Assembly (NCBI GenBank): GCA_028282805.1
Contig: JANQHD010000027.1
Span: 124,001-188,000 of the forward strand
Length of the DNA stretch: 64,000 nt
From: Phycisphaeraceae bacterium
Lineage (GTDB): Bacteria; Planctomycetota; Phycisphaerae; Phycisphaerales; Zrk34
Direction of reading: 5' to 3'
Shown here: in pieces, positions 35,611-44,404 of the stretch
Layout: every line of letters begins with the position of its first letter
Numbering within the stretch: the first letter of the stretch is position 1
The notes under the pieces: model-generated
Seen by the model: the letters and a program-made list of their open reading frames with translations, nothing else
The model's database searches: none
Told to the model about the DNA's origin: nothing
Made by a program: the position numbers and the translations under genes

Positions 35611-36083
35611 AACGCTACACCCCCTGGCTGTTGCTCACCGCCTTCGTCGCGGCGCTGGTGATCGGCATCGCCTTCAGCGGCACACCCACCCACGCCGGCG
35701 ACCGCGCCGCCCGCCCGGCCGATGCGCCCTCGTTCGCGATGGCCTTCCGCCCCGAGCACGACGACGACGAAGAAGACTGGGGCGAGGCTTACGAAGAGTT
35801 CGAGATGATGGTGGCCGAGGTCGAGATGTACAGCTCGCTGCTGGACCTGATCGAGCAGTACGCCGCCATCGCGGCCGACAAGGACAAGGCCGCCATCGCC
35901 GCGGTGCTCAGCGTCGACGAACACCTCGAGCCCGACGCCGCCCGCAAGTTCCTCGGCGAGATGCTCAGCGCGAACACCAGCCAGTCGGTCAAGCGCGCCA
36001 TCCACATGAAGATGTTCGACCTGTACGACGAGGAAGACACCGAGACGGTCAAGGCCCACCTCCGCGCCCTGATCACCGAGTGA
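35607..36083 (+). CDS. Small exported acidic helical protein
   Basis: 158 residues. A signal peptide (PWLLLTAFVAALVIGIAFS) precedes a mature domain of about 125 residues. It is very acidic (HDDDEEDWGEAYEEFE) and predicted all-helical, without cysteines. The ATG overlaps the previous stop (ATGA), with AGGAG 8 bases upstream. Its position after a sigma factor and a one-span protein suggests a periplasmic sensor or stress protein, by analogy with CpxP-like or CnrX-like partners. No sequence match to these is claimed. A strong terminator follows. Confidence 0.65.
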   Translation: MKRYTPWLLLTAFVAALVIGIAFSGTPTHAGDRAARPADAPSFAMAFRPEHDDDEEDWGEAYEEFEMMVAEVEMYSSLLDLIEQYAAIAADKDKAAIAAVLSVDEHLEPDAARKFLGEMLSANTSQSVKRAIHMKMFDLYDEEDTETVKAHLRALITE

Positions 36084-36106
36084 TTTAACCAACCCCTAAA
36101 CACAAA

Positions 36107-36138
36107 GGGCCCGCGCTCGAGTGAGCGCGGGCCCTTTT
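36107..36138 (+). terminator. Strong intrinsic terminator
   Basis: Perfect 12-bp stem GGGCCCGCGCTC (36107-36118) / GAGCGCGGGCCC (36123-36134), 4-base loop, then TTTT. It ends the ECF sigma unit 24 bases after the last stop codon, and can also serve the convergent PEP-CTERM gene. Confidence 0.85.
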
Positions 36139-36153
36139 CGCTTGCGCACCACG

Positions 36154-36177
36154 TTTAGCGTGGTCGCTCGCGACCAC
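36154..36177. repeat. TTTAGC-plus-hairpin palindrome encoding a PEP-CTERM tail
   Basis: TTTAGC (36154-36159), then GTGGTCG-CTCG-CGACCAC (36160-36177). Read on the minus strand it codes for the last residues, GGRERPR, and the TAA stop of the gene at 36155. Same layout as the elements at 13367 and 22776. Confidence 0.6.
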
Positions 36178-38728
36178 CGGCCTTCAAGCCCAACGCGCCC
36201 ACCGCGAGCAGCACCAGCGCCCCCGGCTCGGGCACCGAAGGCACGAACACGCCGCCGGTCCCGTCGAACCCGAAGTGCACGCCCAGCGTGTTCAGGTCGG
36301 CCAGGCTCACCTGCCCGTCGCCGTTGAAGTCACCGGTCGCCCACACGCCCGCGTTGCCGAAGTTCGCGCCCAGCGCGTTCAGGTCGATCAGGCTGACCTG
36401 CTTGTCGTTGTTGGCGTCGCCGTACTCGGTGCCGAGCACGTCGCGCACCAGCGCATCGACGTCGGCCGAGCCGGCGGGCCCGCCGTCGAGCGCCACGTCG
36501 TACCGCCCGTCGTTCGAGCCGAGGTTGTCGTACAGCGCATCGATGTCTTCGGTGTCGAGGTCGCCGTCGCGCTCGACGTCGCCGAGCAGGCCCGACACCA
36601 CGCCGGTGTCGCCCGTCGCGTCGAGCACCACGGTAAAGCTGTTGCCGCCGCCCGATAGGCCCGCCGCGCCGGTCAGGCCCGTGGCCCGCGTCCACTGAAG
36701 GCCGTCGAACGCCGCGGCCTGCAACTCGCCGTTGTGCACCTTGCGCAGCTGGTCGAACTTGAGCGTGCCGTAGGCCAGGTCGGCCGAGTCGCCGACGTCG
36801 AACATGCCCTTGACCTCGTCGGCGCTGAGCGCCGTGCCGTACAGGGCCACGTCGTCGATCGCGCCGTTGAAGTGGTTGTTGTTGCCGAGGTTCTCCGCGT
36901 CGGCGCCGATGTAGAACCTGCTGACCGTGCCGGCGAACGTGCGGATGGGCTTGTCGTTGCCGTCGGGCGTGGCGATGCGCGCGGCGTACTCGACGCCGTC
37001 GACGTAGAACAGCACGTCGCTGAGCATGTTCTCGTGCGGGTTGGGCAGCACGACCACGACGTGGTGCCACTGGTCGTCGTTGATCAGCGGGTTGTCGGCG
37101 AACGCGTTGACCGAGTTGTCGATGTTCAGCTGCACGTTGCCCGTGGCCACGCGGAAGTTGAACTCGCCGTTGGCCTTGTTGTCACCGCCGTAACCGACGA
37201 CCGTGTCCCAGCCGGCGCCGACGGGCTTGACCCACGCGCTGACGGTGCGTTGCTCGCCCTCGGTGATCAGCGCCAGCCCGTTGCCGTTGCGCAGGTAATC
37301 GCCGTTGTCGTCGAAGTCGAGCGCGTTGCCGAACTTGCCCGGCACGGTGGTGGGGTCGCCGAACTCATCGACCTCGTACAGCCAGTTGCCGACGGTGCCG
37401 GTGTTGGCGTGGGTGGTGGCGGCGTCGTCTTCGTCGAGGCCGTAGTGCGACACCAGCCCGCGGTACTCGACAAAATCGAGCAGGCCCGAGGCCTGGTAGG
37501 TCGTCTGCGCCCCGCCGGCGTCGATGACGAGCGAGCCGGACACGGTCGAAGGCGTTTTGCCGCCCTGGTCGACGCGCATCTCGAAGGTGTACAACTCCGC
37601 CTCGATGCGGTCGCCGTCGACGCTGAACACGACGTAGTTGCCGCTGCCGTTGCCGAACGGCGGGTCGCCGTGCACGATCTGCACGATGTCGCTGTTGGCG
37701 TCCTTGGTGGAGGTGATCGAGTGCACCTCGCCGCCGTAGTACATGCGGACCTTGCCGCCGTTGTTGTGGCTGTGGGCTTGCAGGGTCTGCCAGAACGGCG
37801 AGCCGTCGCGGTTGACGAACATCATGCCGCTCGACGACTGCTTGCGCACGGCCGGCAGGATCGGCGTGTGGCCCTGCACGATCACGTGGTCGATCGTCGG
37901 GTCGGTGTCGGCCGCGGCCAGTATGTCGTCGACCCATTGCAGGTGCGCGCCGGCTACTTCGGGGCTGACCGAGCCGTGGCGGTAATGCAGTTGCGTGTTC
38001 GGGTCGTCCTGCCGGAACACGTCGACGGTGAGGAACATGACGTTGTTGATCTGCTTGGCGAACGACCCGTACTGGTAATCACCGGGGGCGCGGGAGTTGA
38101 CGCCGTTGATCTGCGCCGGCAGGCCCAGCACGTCGACCATGTTCCGGCCGAAGCCCTCCTTCATGGTGATCACCTGCTGCGACTGGATCGAGCCGGTGGC
38201 CCAGTCGTTGTCGCCGACGTCGTGGTCGCCGAGCGCCGCGACCACGGTGTCGAACCCGTTCTGTCGGAACAGCTCGCGGTACCACGTGAAGTACACGTCG
38301 GTGGCGTTCTGCACGGCCTGGGTCTGCGTGCCGCCGGGGGCGAACATGGCCACGGTCTCGGCGCGGCGCGTGGCGTTCGAGTTCCACCGCCCGCTGATCA
38401 GGTCGCCGGCCACGACGAACGCCTCGGGGCTGCCGCCGGCGTTGGTGTGCATCTCGGTCAGCAGCGTGTTGTACGCCGAGGCCATGTTGGTGTTGTAGTC
38501 GTTGTTCACGCCCGCCCAGCCCGCGGCCTGGATGATGTTCGAGGGGTAGTCGGCGTCGAAGAACGCCGCGATCGCCGGGTCGGTCCCGCCGGACAGGTCG
38601 GCCAGGTCACCGTTGAACAGGTCGGGCGAGCTGACAAAGGTCCAGGGGGTTTGCGCGGCCGCTTGCGTGAAGCCGAACCATACGGTGAAGGCCACGCTCG
38701 CGATCGCGAGCGCGCTAGAACATCTCAT
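36155..38728 (-). CDS. Exported metallophosphatase-LamG-dockerin protein with PEP-CTERM tail
   Basis: 857 residues. A signal peptide is followed by a calcineurin-like phosphoesterase domain (about 30-430) with FVVAGDLISGR, ALGDHDVGDNDW, VIVQGHTPILP and AHSHNNGG. Then comes a LamG/concanavalin-like domain (about 460-640; TVSAWVKP, DDQWHHVVVV, NGAIDDVALYG). Next are dockerin-like calcium repeats (GDANNDKQVSLIDLNALG and GDFNGDGQVSLADLNTLG) and a PEP-CTERM tail (VPEPGALVLLAVGAL). The start at 38728 follows GGAGG by 9 bases. The usual first DxH motif of the phosphoesterase is not obvious. It is probably a surface enzyme; the substrate is unknown. Confidence 0.82.
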   Translation of the reverse strand: MRCSSALAIASVAFTVWFGFTQAAAQTPWTFVSSPDLFNGDLADLSGGTDPAIAAFFDADYPSNIIQAAGWAGVNNDYNTNMASAYNTLLTEMHTNAGGSPEAFVVAGDLISGRWNSNATRRAETVAMFAPGGTQTQAVQNATDVYFTWYRELFRQNGFDTVVAALGDHDVGDNDWATGSIQSQQVITMKEGFGRNMVDVLGLPAQINGVNSRAPGDYQYGSFAKQINNVMFLTVDVFRQDDPNTQLHYRHGSVSPEVAGAHLQWVDDILAAADTDPTIDHVIVQGHTPILPAVRKQSSSGMMFVNRDGSPFWQTLQAHSHNNGGKVRMYYGGEVHSITSTKDANSDIVQIVHGDPPFGNGSGNYVVFSVDGDRIEAELYTFEMRVDQGGKTPSTVSGSLVIDAGGAQTTYQASGLLDFVEYRGLVSHYGLDEDDAATTHANTGTVGNWLYEVDEFGDPTTVPGKFGNALDFDDNGDYLRNGNGLALITEGEQRTVSAWVKPVGAGWDTVVGYGGDNKANGEFNFRVATGNVQLNIDNSVNAFADNPLINDDQWHHVVVVLPNPHENMLSDVLFYVDGVEYAARIATPDGNDKPIRTFAGTVSRFYIGADAENLGNNNHFNGAIDDVALYGTALSADEVKGMFDVGDSADLAYGTLKFDQLRKVHNGELQAAAFDGLQWTRATGLTGAAGLSGGGNSFTVVLDATGDTGVVSGLLGDVERDGDLDTEDIDALYDNLGSNDGRYDVALDGGPAGSADVDALVRDVLGTEYGDANNDKQVSLIDLNALGANFGNAGVWATGDFNGDGQVSLADLNTLGVHFGFDGTGGVFVPSVPEPGALVLLAVGALGLKAGGRERPR

Positions 38729-38921
38729 CGGTTTCGTTCCTCCAGTGCACAGTTGAACCATACACCGTCAATGACGCCGGGGCCGGTGAATCTGGACACG
38801 GTTTTCGCAAAACATGGACGGCCCTGCCGCTTCTGCAGCGTGCGGGTGTGATCTGCCCTACCATATGGGCGGTAAACCGACCCCGGCTACCTCGGCCGGC
38901 GCGTCACAGGAGGCATACATT

Positions 38922-40292
38922 ATGAGACTGTTCGTATTGGCTATGGCGGTCGTCGCCGCGTTCGCGTGTGCCGCGCCGGCCGCCGAGCGCAAGCCCAATA
39001 TCATCTACATCATGGTCGACGACGCCGGCGTCGGTGATTACACGCTCTACGCCAAGGACTCGCCCATCCGGACGCCGCGCCTCGAACAGATGGCCGAGGA
39101 AGGCATGATGTTCACCAACGCCTACTCCGGCTCCGCCGTCTGCGGCCCGACGCGCTGCGTGCTCATGACCGGCACGCACTCGGGTCACTGCATCCGCCGC
39201 GCCAACCGCAGCCGAAGCCACGGCCTGCTCGCGCTCGAACCGAACACCACCACCGTCGCCAGCTACCTCAAAAAAGCCGGCTACGCCACCGCCGGCTTCG
39301 GCAAGTGGGGCCTGGGCAACCCCGGCACCACCGGCGTGCCCGAGAAGCAGGGCTTCGACCTGTGGTACGGATGCTACGACCAGAGACACGCCCACGACTA
39401 CTACACCGACTACATGGTGCGCAACTCGAAGAACGAAACCATCGCCGGCAACACCGGCGGCAAGAAGCAGACCTACGTGCACGACCTGATGGTCGACGAG
39501 ATGCTCAAGTTCATCCGCGAGAACAAGGACCGACCGTTCTTCGTGTACGGCGCCTGGCTGCTGCCGCACGGCAAGTACGTCATCCCCTCGGACGACCCCG
39601 CGCTCGAGCATTACCGGGACAAGCCGTGGAGCCGATCGGTCAAGAACTACGCGGCCATGATCACCAAGGCCGACACCGACCTCGGGCGCGTGATCGACCT
39701 GATCAAGGAACTCGGCCTCGACGATAACACGATCATCGTGTTCAACTCCGACAACGGCACGAACGGGCCGTTCGTCAAGCCGCTGGGCAGCAACGGCGGG
39801 TTGCGCGGCGTTAAACGCTCGCTCTACGAGGGCGGCATCCGCATGCCCTCCGTCGCCCGCTGGCCCGGCAAGATCAAGCCCGGCACCTCCAGCGACCTGC
39901 TCAACAGCCACGTCGACCTGCTCGCGACCGCCGCCGAGATCGCGGGTCTGCCTGAGCCGAAGGGGCACGATGGGATTTCGATCGTGCCCACGCTGCTCGG
40001 CAAGCCGCAGCCCAACGCCGACCGTCACCTGTACTGGGAGATCTACGAGGGGCCGCACCCGTTTCAGCAGGCGGTGCGCGTGGGGAAGTGGAAAGGCTAC
40101 CGCACCGCGACCAAGGCCCCGCTGGAGTTGTACGACCTGAGCAACGACCCGGCCGAGCAGGACAACGTCGCGGCCAAGCACCCCGACGTGGTCAAGAAGA
40201 TCGAAGCGATCATGGCCGCCGAGCACACGCCCACGCCGTACTTCGTCACCCCCGAACAGCCCCGCGCCAGGAAGAAGGCCAAGCCGGGCTGA
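38922..40292 (+). CDS. Secreted sulfatase (Cys-type)
   Basis: 456 residues. A signal peptide (LFVLAMAVVAAFACAAPAA) is followed by KPNIIYIMVDDAGVGD, carrying the calcium-binding acidic residues, and the catalytic VCGPTR. There the Cys must be converted to formylglycine by a maturase, which is not in this window. GFGKWGLG and FNSDNGTNGP complete the family pattern. It cleaves sulfate esters, most likely from sulfated polysaccharide. AGGAGG lies 8 bases upstream of the ATG. It is divergent from the metallophosphatase gene and followed by a terminator. Confidence 0.92.
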   Translation: MRLFVLAMAVVAAFACAAPAAERKPNIIYIMVDDAGVGDYTLYAKDSPIRTPRLEQMAEEGMMFTNAYSGSAVCGPTRCVLMTGTHSGHCIRRANRSRSHGLLALEPNTTTVASYLKKAGYATAGFGKWGLGNPGTTGVPEKQGFDLWYGCYDQRHAHDYYTDYMVRNSKNETIAGNTGGKKQTYVHDLMVDEMLKFIRENKDRPFFVYGAWLLPHGKYVIPSDDPALEHYRDKPWSRSVKNYAAMITKADTDLGRVIDLIKELGLDDNTIIVFNSDNGTNGPFVKPLGSNGGLRGVKRSLYEGGIRMPSVARWPGKIKPGTSSDLLNSHVDLLATAAEIAGLPEPKGHDGISIVPTLLGKPQPNADRHLYWEIYEGPHPFQQAVRVGKWKGYRTATKAPLELYDLSNDPAEQDNVAAKHPDVVKKIEAIMAAEHTPTPYFVTPEQPRARKKAKPG

Positions 40293-40358
40293 CCTGGAGG
40301 TTGACGACCGGCGACCCGTAGCTGCAACCAGCAGCCACCAGCGAACCACACCCCCTTC

Positions 40359-40390
40359 GCCCGCCCCACCCCACGGTGGCGGGCTTTTTT
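40359..40390 (+). terminator. Intrinsic terminator after the secreted sulfatase gene
   Basis: Stem GCCCGCC (40359-40365) / GGCGGGC (40378-40384), then six T (40385-40390). It lies 66 bases after the sulfatase stop codon. Confidence 0.75.
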
Positions 40391-40402
40391 GGCCGCGGTT
40401 TC

Positions 40403-40433
40403 ATTAGTCTATTTTCGTCGAAAATAGACTAAT
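40403..40433. promoter_or_regulatory. Perfect 31-bp AT-rich palindrome
   Basis: The half-site ATTAGTCTATTTTCG (40403-40417) is followed by one central T and its exact reverse complement (40419-40433). It stands out in a GC-rich genome. It lies between the 3' ends of two convergent genes, so it is not in a normal promoter position. It could be a protein-binding site or a rho-independent hairpin without a T-tract. The AT-rich 60 bases after it contain no gene. Confidence 0.65.
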
Positions 40434-40493
40434 GGTATCAGTCGCAAAGCATTTATTTTAAATGGTTTATATTGTTTGTGATGCGGTGAGGCT

Positions 40494-41990
40494 TCAGCTG
40501 CGTCGGCGGAGGATGGCCGGGGTGCTGATCAGCAGCAGCGCGAGGCTCGCCGGTTCGGGGATCGTCGGCGGGAACACCGGCGGGTCGCCGCCGCCGCCGC
40601 CGCCACCGCCGGGGTTGCCGCTGCCGGGGTCGAAGCCGTCGGCGAGCTGCGGGCCGGTTTTGCCGAAGTTGTTGCCGACCAGGTCCAGGTCGGCGACACT
40701 CACCAGGCCATCGCCGTCGAAGTCGCCCATGGACCAGTCACCGGTTTTGCCGAAGTTCAAGCCGACGTTTCCCATATCCAGCAGGCCGACCTCGCCGTCG
40801 CCGTTGCTGTCGCCGGCGATGAGCACGGTCGCGTTCCAGTTGATGTCCTGTTCGAGCTGGTCGAAGTCGCGGCGGACCAGGTCGAGCAGGTCGCCGCTGT
40901 GGGCGTGGTCGATCACGGTGTCGTACGCGTGCGCGGTCACCGTGTATTGGCCGGGCGCGTAGCCGAGCGCCTCGAGGTCGATGCTCGTGCCCGTCGCGCC
41001 CTCGACGAGTTCGCCGTCGACGAACCACCGCACGGCGATCACCGACGGGTCGATCACGTCGACCCACACCGCATCGTTGCCGACGGCGCCGACGGTGTTG
41101 TCCAGCCAGCCGTCGAGCGGGTCGACGTGGTCGTACAGGTCGAGGATCATCTGCTCGCGTGCCACGGCGTTGAAGGCGGTGTTGAGCGTCCGCATCTTGC
41201 TGTCGAACGACGGGCGGTAGATGCCCAGGTTGTAGTACCGGCCGCCCTCGAACACGCCGATGTCCAAGTCGCTGTCGCGCGGGTCGGTGTAGCCGATCCA
41301 CTGGCTCCACTTGCCGCCGGCCGGGTCGGTGGTGACGTTGATCTCGAACGGCTCGCCGCCGGGGTAGTTCCCGCCGCCGCCGTACTCGTCGGCGAGGTCG
41401 GAAAACGAGTGCCCCAGCTCGTGCAGCGCGATCTCCTGGGCGCTGGGGTTGCCGCCGGCGAAGGTGGCGAACGTCCCGCCCGCGCCGCCGTAGGTCGTGT
41501 CGTTGATGGTGACCAGCTTCATCTCGGCGAAGAAGCCCGCGCCCTGCAACCCGGCGTTGAGCGCCTGTTGCGCCTTGCCGCTGTTGAGGTAGAGCAGGCG
41601 CTCGGTCGTGCCGTCCCAGTAGTAGCTGGCGTCGAGCGCGGTGTCGACGTAATGGTTCTCGTTGGGGTTGTCGGCGCCGGACTCGTTAGAGACCACGTCG
41701 ATCTTGTGCACGTTGAAGAAGTTGGCGTAGCGTGGAAACGGATCGGCGATGCCGCTGGGCGCGGGGCCGAACATGTGCTCGAGGTAACCGTTGATGTGTT
41801 GGTCGTACGTGCCGGCGCTGAGGTCGGCCTGCGTGTAGCCGTCGCCGAGGAAGACGACGTCCACGCGATTATCCGACGCGCCGTTGTCGATCAACGTGAC
41901 GTAGTCGGCCGCGACCGCGGGCAAGGCGGTCGTGGCAAGCGCAGAACAAGCGACCAGGATGACGAACAGCTTAGACTTCGGGCAAAACAC
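40494..41990 (-). CDS. Exported M64-type metallopeptidase with dockerin repeats and PEP-CTERM tail
   Basis: 498 residues from a GTG start, supported by AGGTGG about 8 bases upstream and a signal peptide directly after (LFVILVACSALATTALPAVA). The peptidase domain begins VTLIDNGASDNRVDVVFLGDGY, typical of the IgA-peptidase M64 family. The zinc motif is HELGHSFSDLADEY. After an Ig-like stretch there are two dockerin-like repeats (GDSNGDGEVGLLDMGNVG, GDFDGDGLVSVADLDLVG). A Gly-rich linker and IPEPASLALLLIS with RRRS end the protein. Likely an exosortase-sorted protease. The frame is open further upstream but has no secretion signal there. Confidence 0.82.
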   Translation of the reverse strand: MFCPKSKLFVILVACSALATTALPAVAADYVTLIDNGASDNRVDVVFLGDGYTQADLSAGTYDQHINGYLEHMFGPAPSGIADPFPRYANFFNVHKIDVVSNESGADNPNENHYVDTALDASYYWDGTTERLLYLNSGKAQQALNAGLQGAGFFAEMKLVTINDTTYGGAGGTFATFAGGNPSAQEIALHELGHSFSDLADEYGGGGNYPGGEPFEINVTTDPAGGKWSQWIGYTDPRDSDLDIGVFEGGRYYNLGIYRPSFDSKMRTLNTAFNAVAREQMILDLYDHVDPLDGWLDNTVGAVGNDAVWVDVIDPSVIAVRWFVDGELVEGATGTSIDLEALGYAPGQYTVTAHAYDTVIDHAHSGDLLDLVRRDFDQLEQDINWNATVLIAGDSNGDGEVGLLDMGNVGLNFGKTGDWSMGDFDGDGLVSVADLDLVGNNFGKTGPQLADGFDPGSGNPGGGGGGGGDPPVFPPTIPEPASLALLLISTPAILRRRS

Positions 41991-42286
41991 GAAACACCAC
42001 CTGCATTTGCATCGGGACCAGAGAGGATAGCGAATATCGGACCTAAGGCGAGTAGGGGGTTGCCCCCAAGTTGCCTGGATTCGCTCTTGCTGCGCAGTTG
42101 CATCGGCTAAACCGGGCACCGACGTTGAATTAAGAATCGCTATAAGTCTCTATTTTGCCAGACTTGCCCGGATTTTTGGACAACCTTGCCGGATTTGGTT
42201 GGAGAGCGGCACCACAATTGGGCAGGCGCGGATTCGGTCGGCGCGGGGCGGGGGAGTTAACGGAACATAAGCGCGCGGTTTGCATG
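41991..42286. other. Intergenic region upstream of the M64 peptidase gene
   Basis: No credible gene. AT-rich patch at 42120-42180 containing AAGTCT and AGACTT (42143-42164) around CTATTTTGCC, which resembles part of the 31-bp palindrome half-site at 40403 (shared AGTCT...TATTTT). This may be a regulator site for the peptidase gene. The rest is unremarkable. Confidence 0.35.
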
Positions 42287-42315
42287 AAAAAAGCCCGCGC
42301 CGAATCAGCGCGGGC
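42287..42315 (-). terminator. Intrinsic terminator after the lipoprotein sulfatase gene
   Basis: Stem GCCCGCGC (42293-42300) / GCGCGGGC (42308-42315) with a 7-base loop, followed on the minus strand by six T (complement of 42287-42292). It lies 33 bases after the stop of the sulfatase gene at 42348. Confidence 0.8.
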
Positions 42316-42347
42316 CCTGGGGTTCGTTCATCTCAGTCGGTCGCGGC

Positions 42348-44291
42348 TCACTCGGCGAGCAGGTTCAACTCGCCCAGCGAGGTGTACGGCGAATCCTTGA
42401 AGTCCGACCGCGCCACCAGCTTCACGTACTGGCCGGTCACCGGCTTGGTGAAGCGCACTTGCTGTTCGTTGATCGTGTCTTCGAGGTTGCCGGCGGCGAC
42501 GGGCTCGCCGAACGTTTGCGGGTCGTCGGACACGTAGAACGCGTAGCCGTTGATCCGGCCGTTGTCCGTGCCGTCCTGCCGGGCCATCACGCGGAAGCCG
42601 GCAATGGCCTGTGCGGCGCCGAGGTCGATCGTCACGTGGTGCGGGTGCGGCGGCTGGGCGCCGTTCCATCGCGTGTGCCACCAGGTGTGGGGGTTGCCGT
42701 CGATGGCTTGTGCGGCGACCCGGCCGTTGAACTTCGACTCGCTCGAGGCGTCGATCACCTTCCAGTTGGACTGGTCGATGAGCTTCGCCTTGGGCAGGTA
42801 GCGCTCGGCGGGCAGGGGGAACTTCTCCCGCAAGAAGCCGCGCTCGAACGAGAACACCTCGGCGGGGGTGTGGGCCTCGTCCATCATCGCCGCGATCTGC
42901 GCGACGACCTGCGGGTGCCCATCGGCGATGTTGTTTTTCTCACCCACGTCGGTCGACAGGTCGTACAGCTCGATCGGCGCGTTGCGGTTCTTGCCGACGC
43001 CCAGCCGCACGCCCTTCCAGTTACCGAAGCGCACGGCCTGCTTGCCGCCGTGCTCGTAGAACTCCCAGTACAGGTACTTGTGCTTTGCCTGTTCGCCTTC
43101 GCCGAGCAGGGTGGGGGTGATGGAGATGCCATCGGTCCACCGCGGCGCATCGACGCCCGCGAGGCTGCACGCGGTGGGCATAAAGTCCCAGAACGCCGTG
43201 GGCAGGTCGCTGACGGCGCCCGCCTCGACCTTGCCGGGCCACCAGACGATGAAGGGCGTGCGGATGCCGCCCTCGTACAGGTCGCGCTTGCCGCCGCGCA
43301 GCGGGCCGTTGGAGTCGAACTCCTCGGGCGCCTTGCCGCCTTCCCACGACGGGCCGTTGTCGCTGGCGAAGAACACGATGGTGTTGTCCGCGATGCCCTC
43401 TTTCTCGAGGTGGGCCAGCACTTCGCCGACCTTCTGATCGATGAAGTTGAGCATGCCCGCGTACGTCGCCTTGGGGTGCTGCTGCTTGTAGTAGCCGCCG
43501 GTGTTGGGCGTCTCTTCGAACTTGCCCATGTACGGGGCGCGGTACTTCTCGGGCACCATCAGGTCCGCGTGCGGCGGGGTCAGCGCCAGGTGCATGAAGA
43601 ACGGCCGATCCTTGTTCTCGCTGATCCACTTAAGCGACGCGGCGGTCGCGACCTCGCTGATGTAGTGCTTGCCGGTAAAGCCTTCGTTGCCTTCGAGCGT
43701 GCGCTGGTCGGTCTGGTCGTACACGAACTCGGGGTAGTGGCGGTGGCACATCGAATGGCTGGTCAGGCCGACGAACCGGTCGAAGCCCTTGTCGAGCACG
43801 CGCTGTGGGTTCATCGTGTTGCACGACAGGCCCGACTTGCCGAACAGGCCCGTGGTGTAGCCGGCGTCTTTGAGCAGCGTGGCGATGGTGATGTCTTTGG
43901 GGTCTTTGCGGAACTCGATGGGCCCGCCGTTGCCGCGCTGGTACAGGTGGCCGGTGTGCTGCCCGGCGAGCAAGGCGGCCCGCGACGGCGCACACACCGT
44001 CGAGCCGCAGTACGCGTTGGTGAAGCGCATGCCCTCGGCGGCCATCTTGTCGAGGTGCGGCGTTTTAAAGTGCTTCTGGCCGTACACGCCCACGTCGCCC
44101 CAGCCGGCGTCGTCGATGAGCACGAAGATGATGTTCGGCTTTTCCCCCACGGCACGCTGCGTGGCGGTGGTGGCCGGTTGGGTCGTGGGCTTGGTCGCCG
44201 CGCCCGGCGGGTCGGTCGGTTCGTTCTTACAGCCGGTCAGGGCGATCGCGCCCGCGAGCAACGTCAGTGCGATAAGGTTCAACTTCCACAT
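42348..44291 (-). CDS. Lipoprotein sulfatase with C-terminal F5/8-type carbohydrate-binding domain
   Basis: 647 residues. The lipobox LTGC near residue 20 directs lipid anchoring. A Thr/Pro linker precedes the sulfatase domain (about 50-500): KPNIIFVLIDDAGWGD, catalytic VCAPSR, LFGKSGLS and FFASDNGPSWEGG. The last 135 residues (FNGRVAAQAIDGNPHTWWHT, VTIDLGAAQAIAGFRV) are a discoidin/F5-F8 type C module, commonly carbohydrate-binding. Likely an envelope-bound sulfatase that holds sulfated glycans. AGGAGG precedes the ATG. The Cys needs formylglycine conversion. Confidence 0.92.
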   Translation of the reverse strand: MWKLNLIALTLLAGAIALTGCKNEPTDPPGAATKPTTQPATTATQRAVGEKPNIIFVLIDDAGWGDVGVYGQKHFKTPHLDKMAAEGMRFTNAYCGSTVCAPSRAALLAGQHTGHLYQRGNGGPIEFRKDPKDITIATLLKDAGYTTGLFGKSGLSCNTMNPQRVLDKGFDRFVGLTSHSMCHRHYPEFVYDQTDQRTLEGNEGFTGKHYISEVATAASLKWISENKDRPFFMHLALTPPHADLMVPEKYRAPYMGKFEETPNTGGYYKQQHPKATYAGMLNFIDQKVGEVLAHLEKEGIADNTIVFFASDNGPSWEGGKAPEEFDSNGPLRGGKRDLYEGGIRTPFIVWWPGKVEAGAVSDLPTAFWDFMPTACSLAGVDAPRWTDGISITPTLLGEGEQAKHKYLYWEFYEHGGKQAVRFGNWKGVRLGVGKNRNAPIELYDLSTDVGEKNNIADGHPQVVAQIAAMMDEAHTPAEVFSFERGFLREKFPLPAERYLPKAKLIDQSNWKVIDASSESKFNGRVAAQAIDGNPHTWWHTRWNGAQPPHPHHVTIDLGAAQAIAGFRVMARQDGTDNGRINGYAFYVSDDPQTFGEPVAAGNLEDTINEQQVRFTKPVTGQYVKLVARSDFKDSPYTSLGELNLLAE

Positions 44292-44339
44292 GGTGATGCG
44301 CCTCCTGTGTCCGCGTGGCCGAACAACAAATCATAACAA

Positions 44340-44370
44340 AACCCGCGGCCACGAAGGGCGGCCGCGGGTT
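44340..44370 (-). terminator. Terminator after fba
   Basis: Perfect 11-bp stem AACCCGCGGCC (44340-44350) / GGCCGCGGGTT (44360-44370), 9-base loop, followed on the minus strand by TTTTG. It lies 34 bases after the aldolase stop. Confidence 0.75.
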
Positions 44371-44404
44371 CGGGTTTGTTGCGTTATGCGCAGTGGCTTG
44401 TGGT

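Noticed and set aside
42155-42400. Small plus-strand gene near the lipoprotein sulfatase 3' end
   Set aside because: The frame runs through the terminator hairpin at 42287-42315 and into the antisense of the sulfatase gene.
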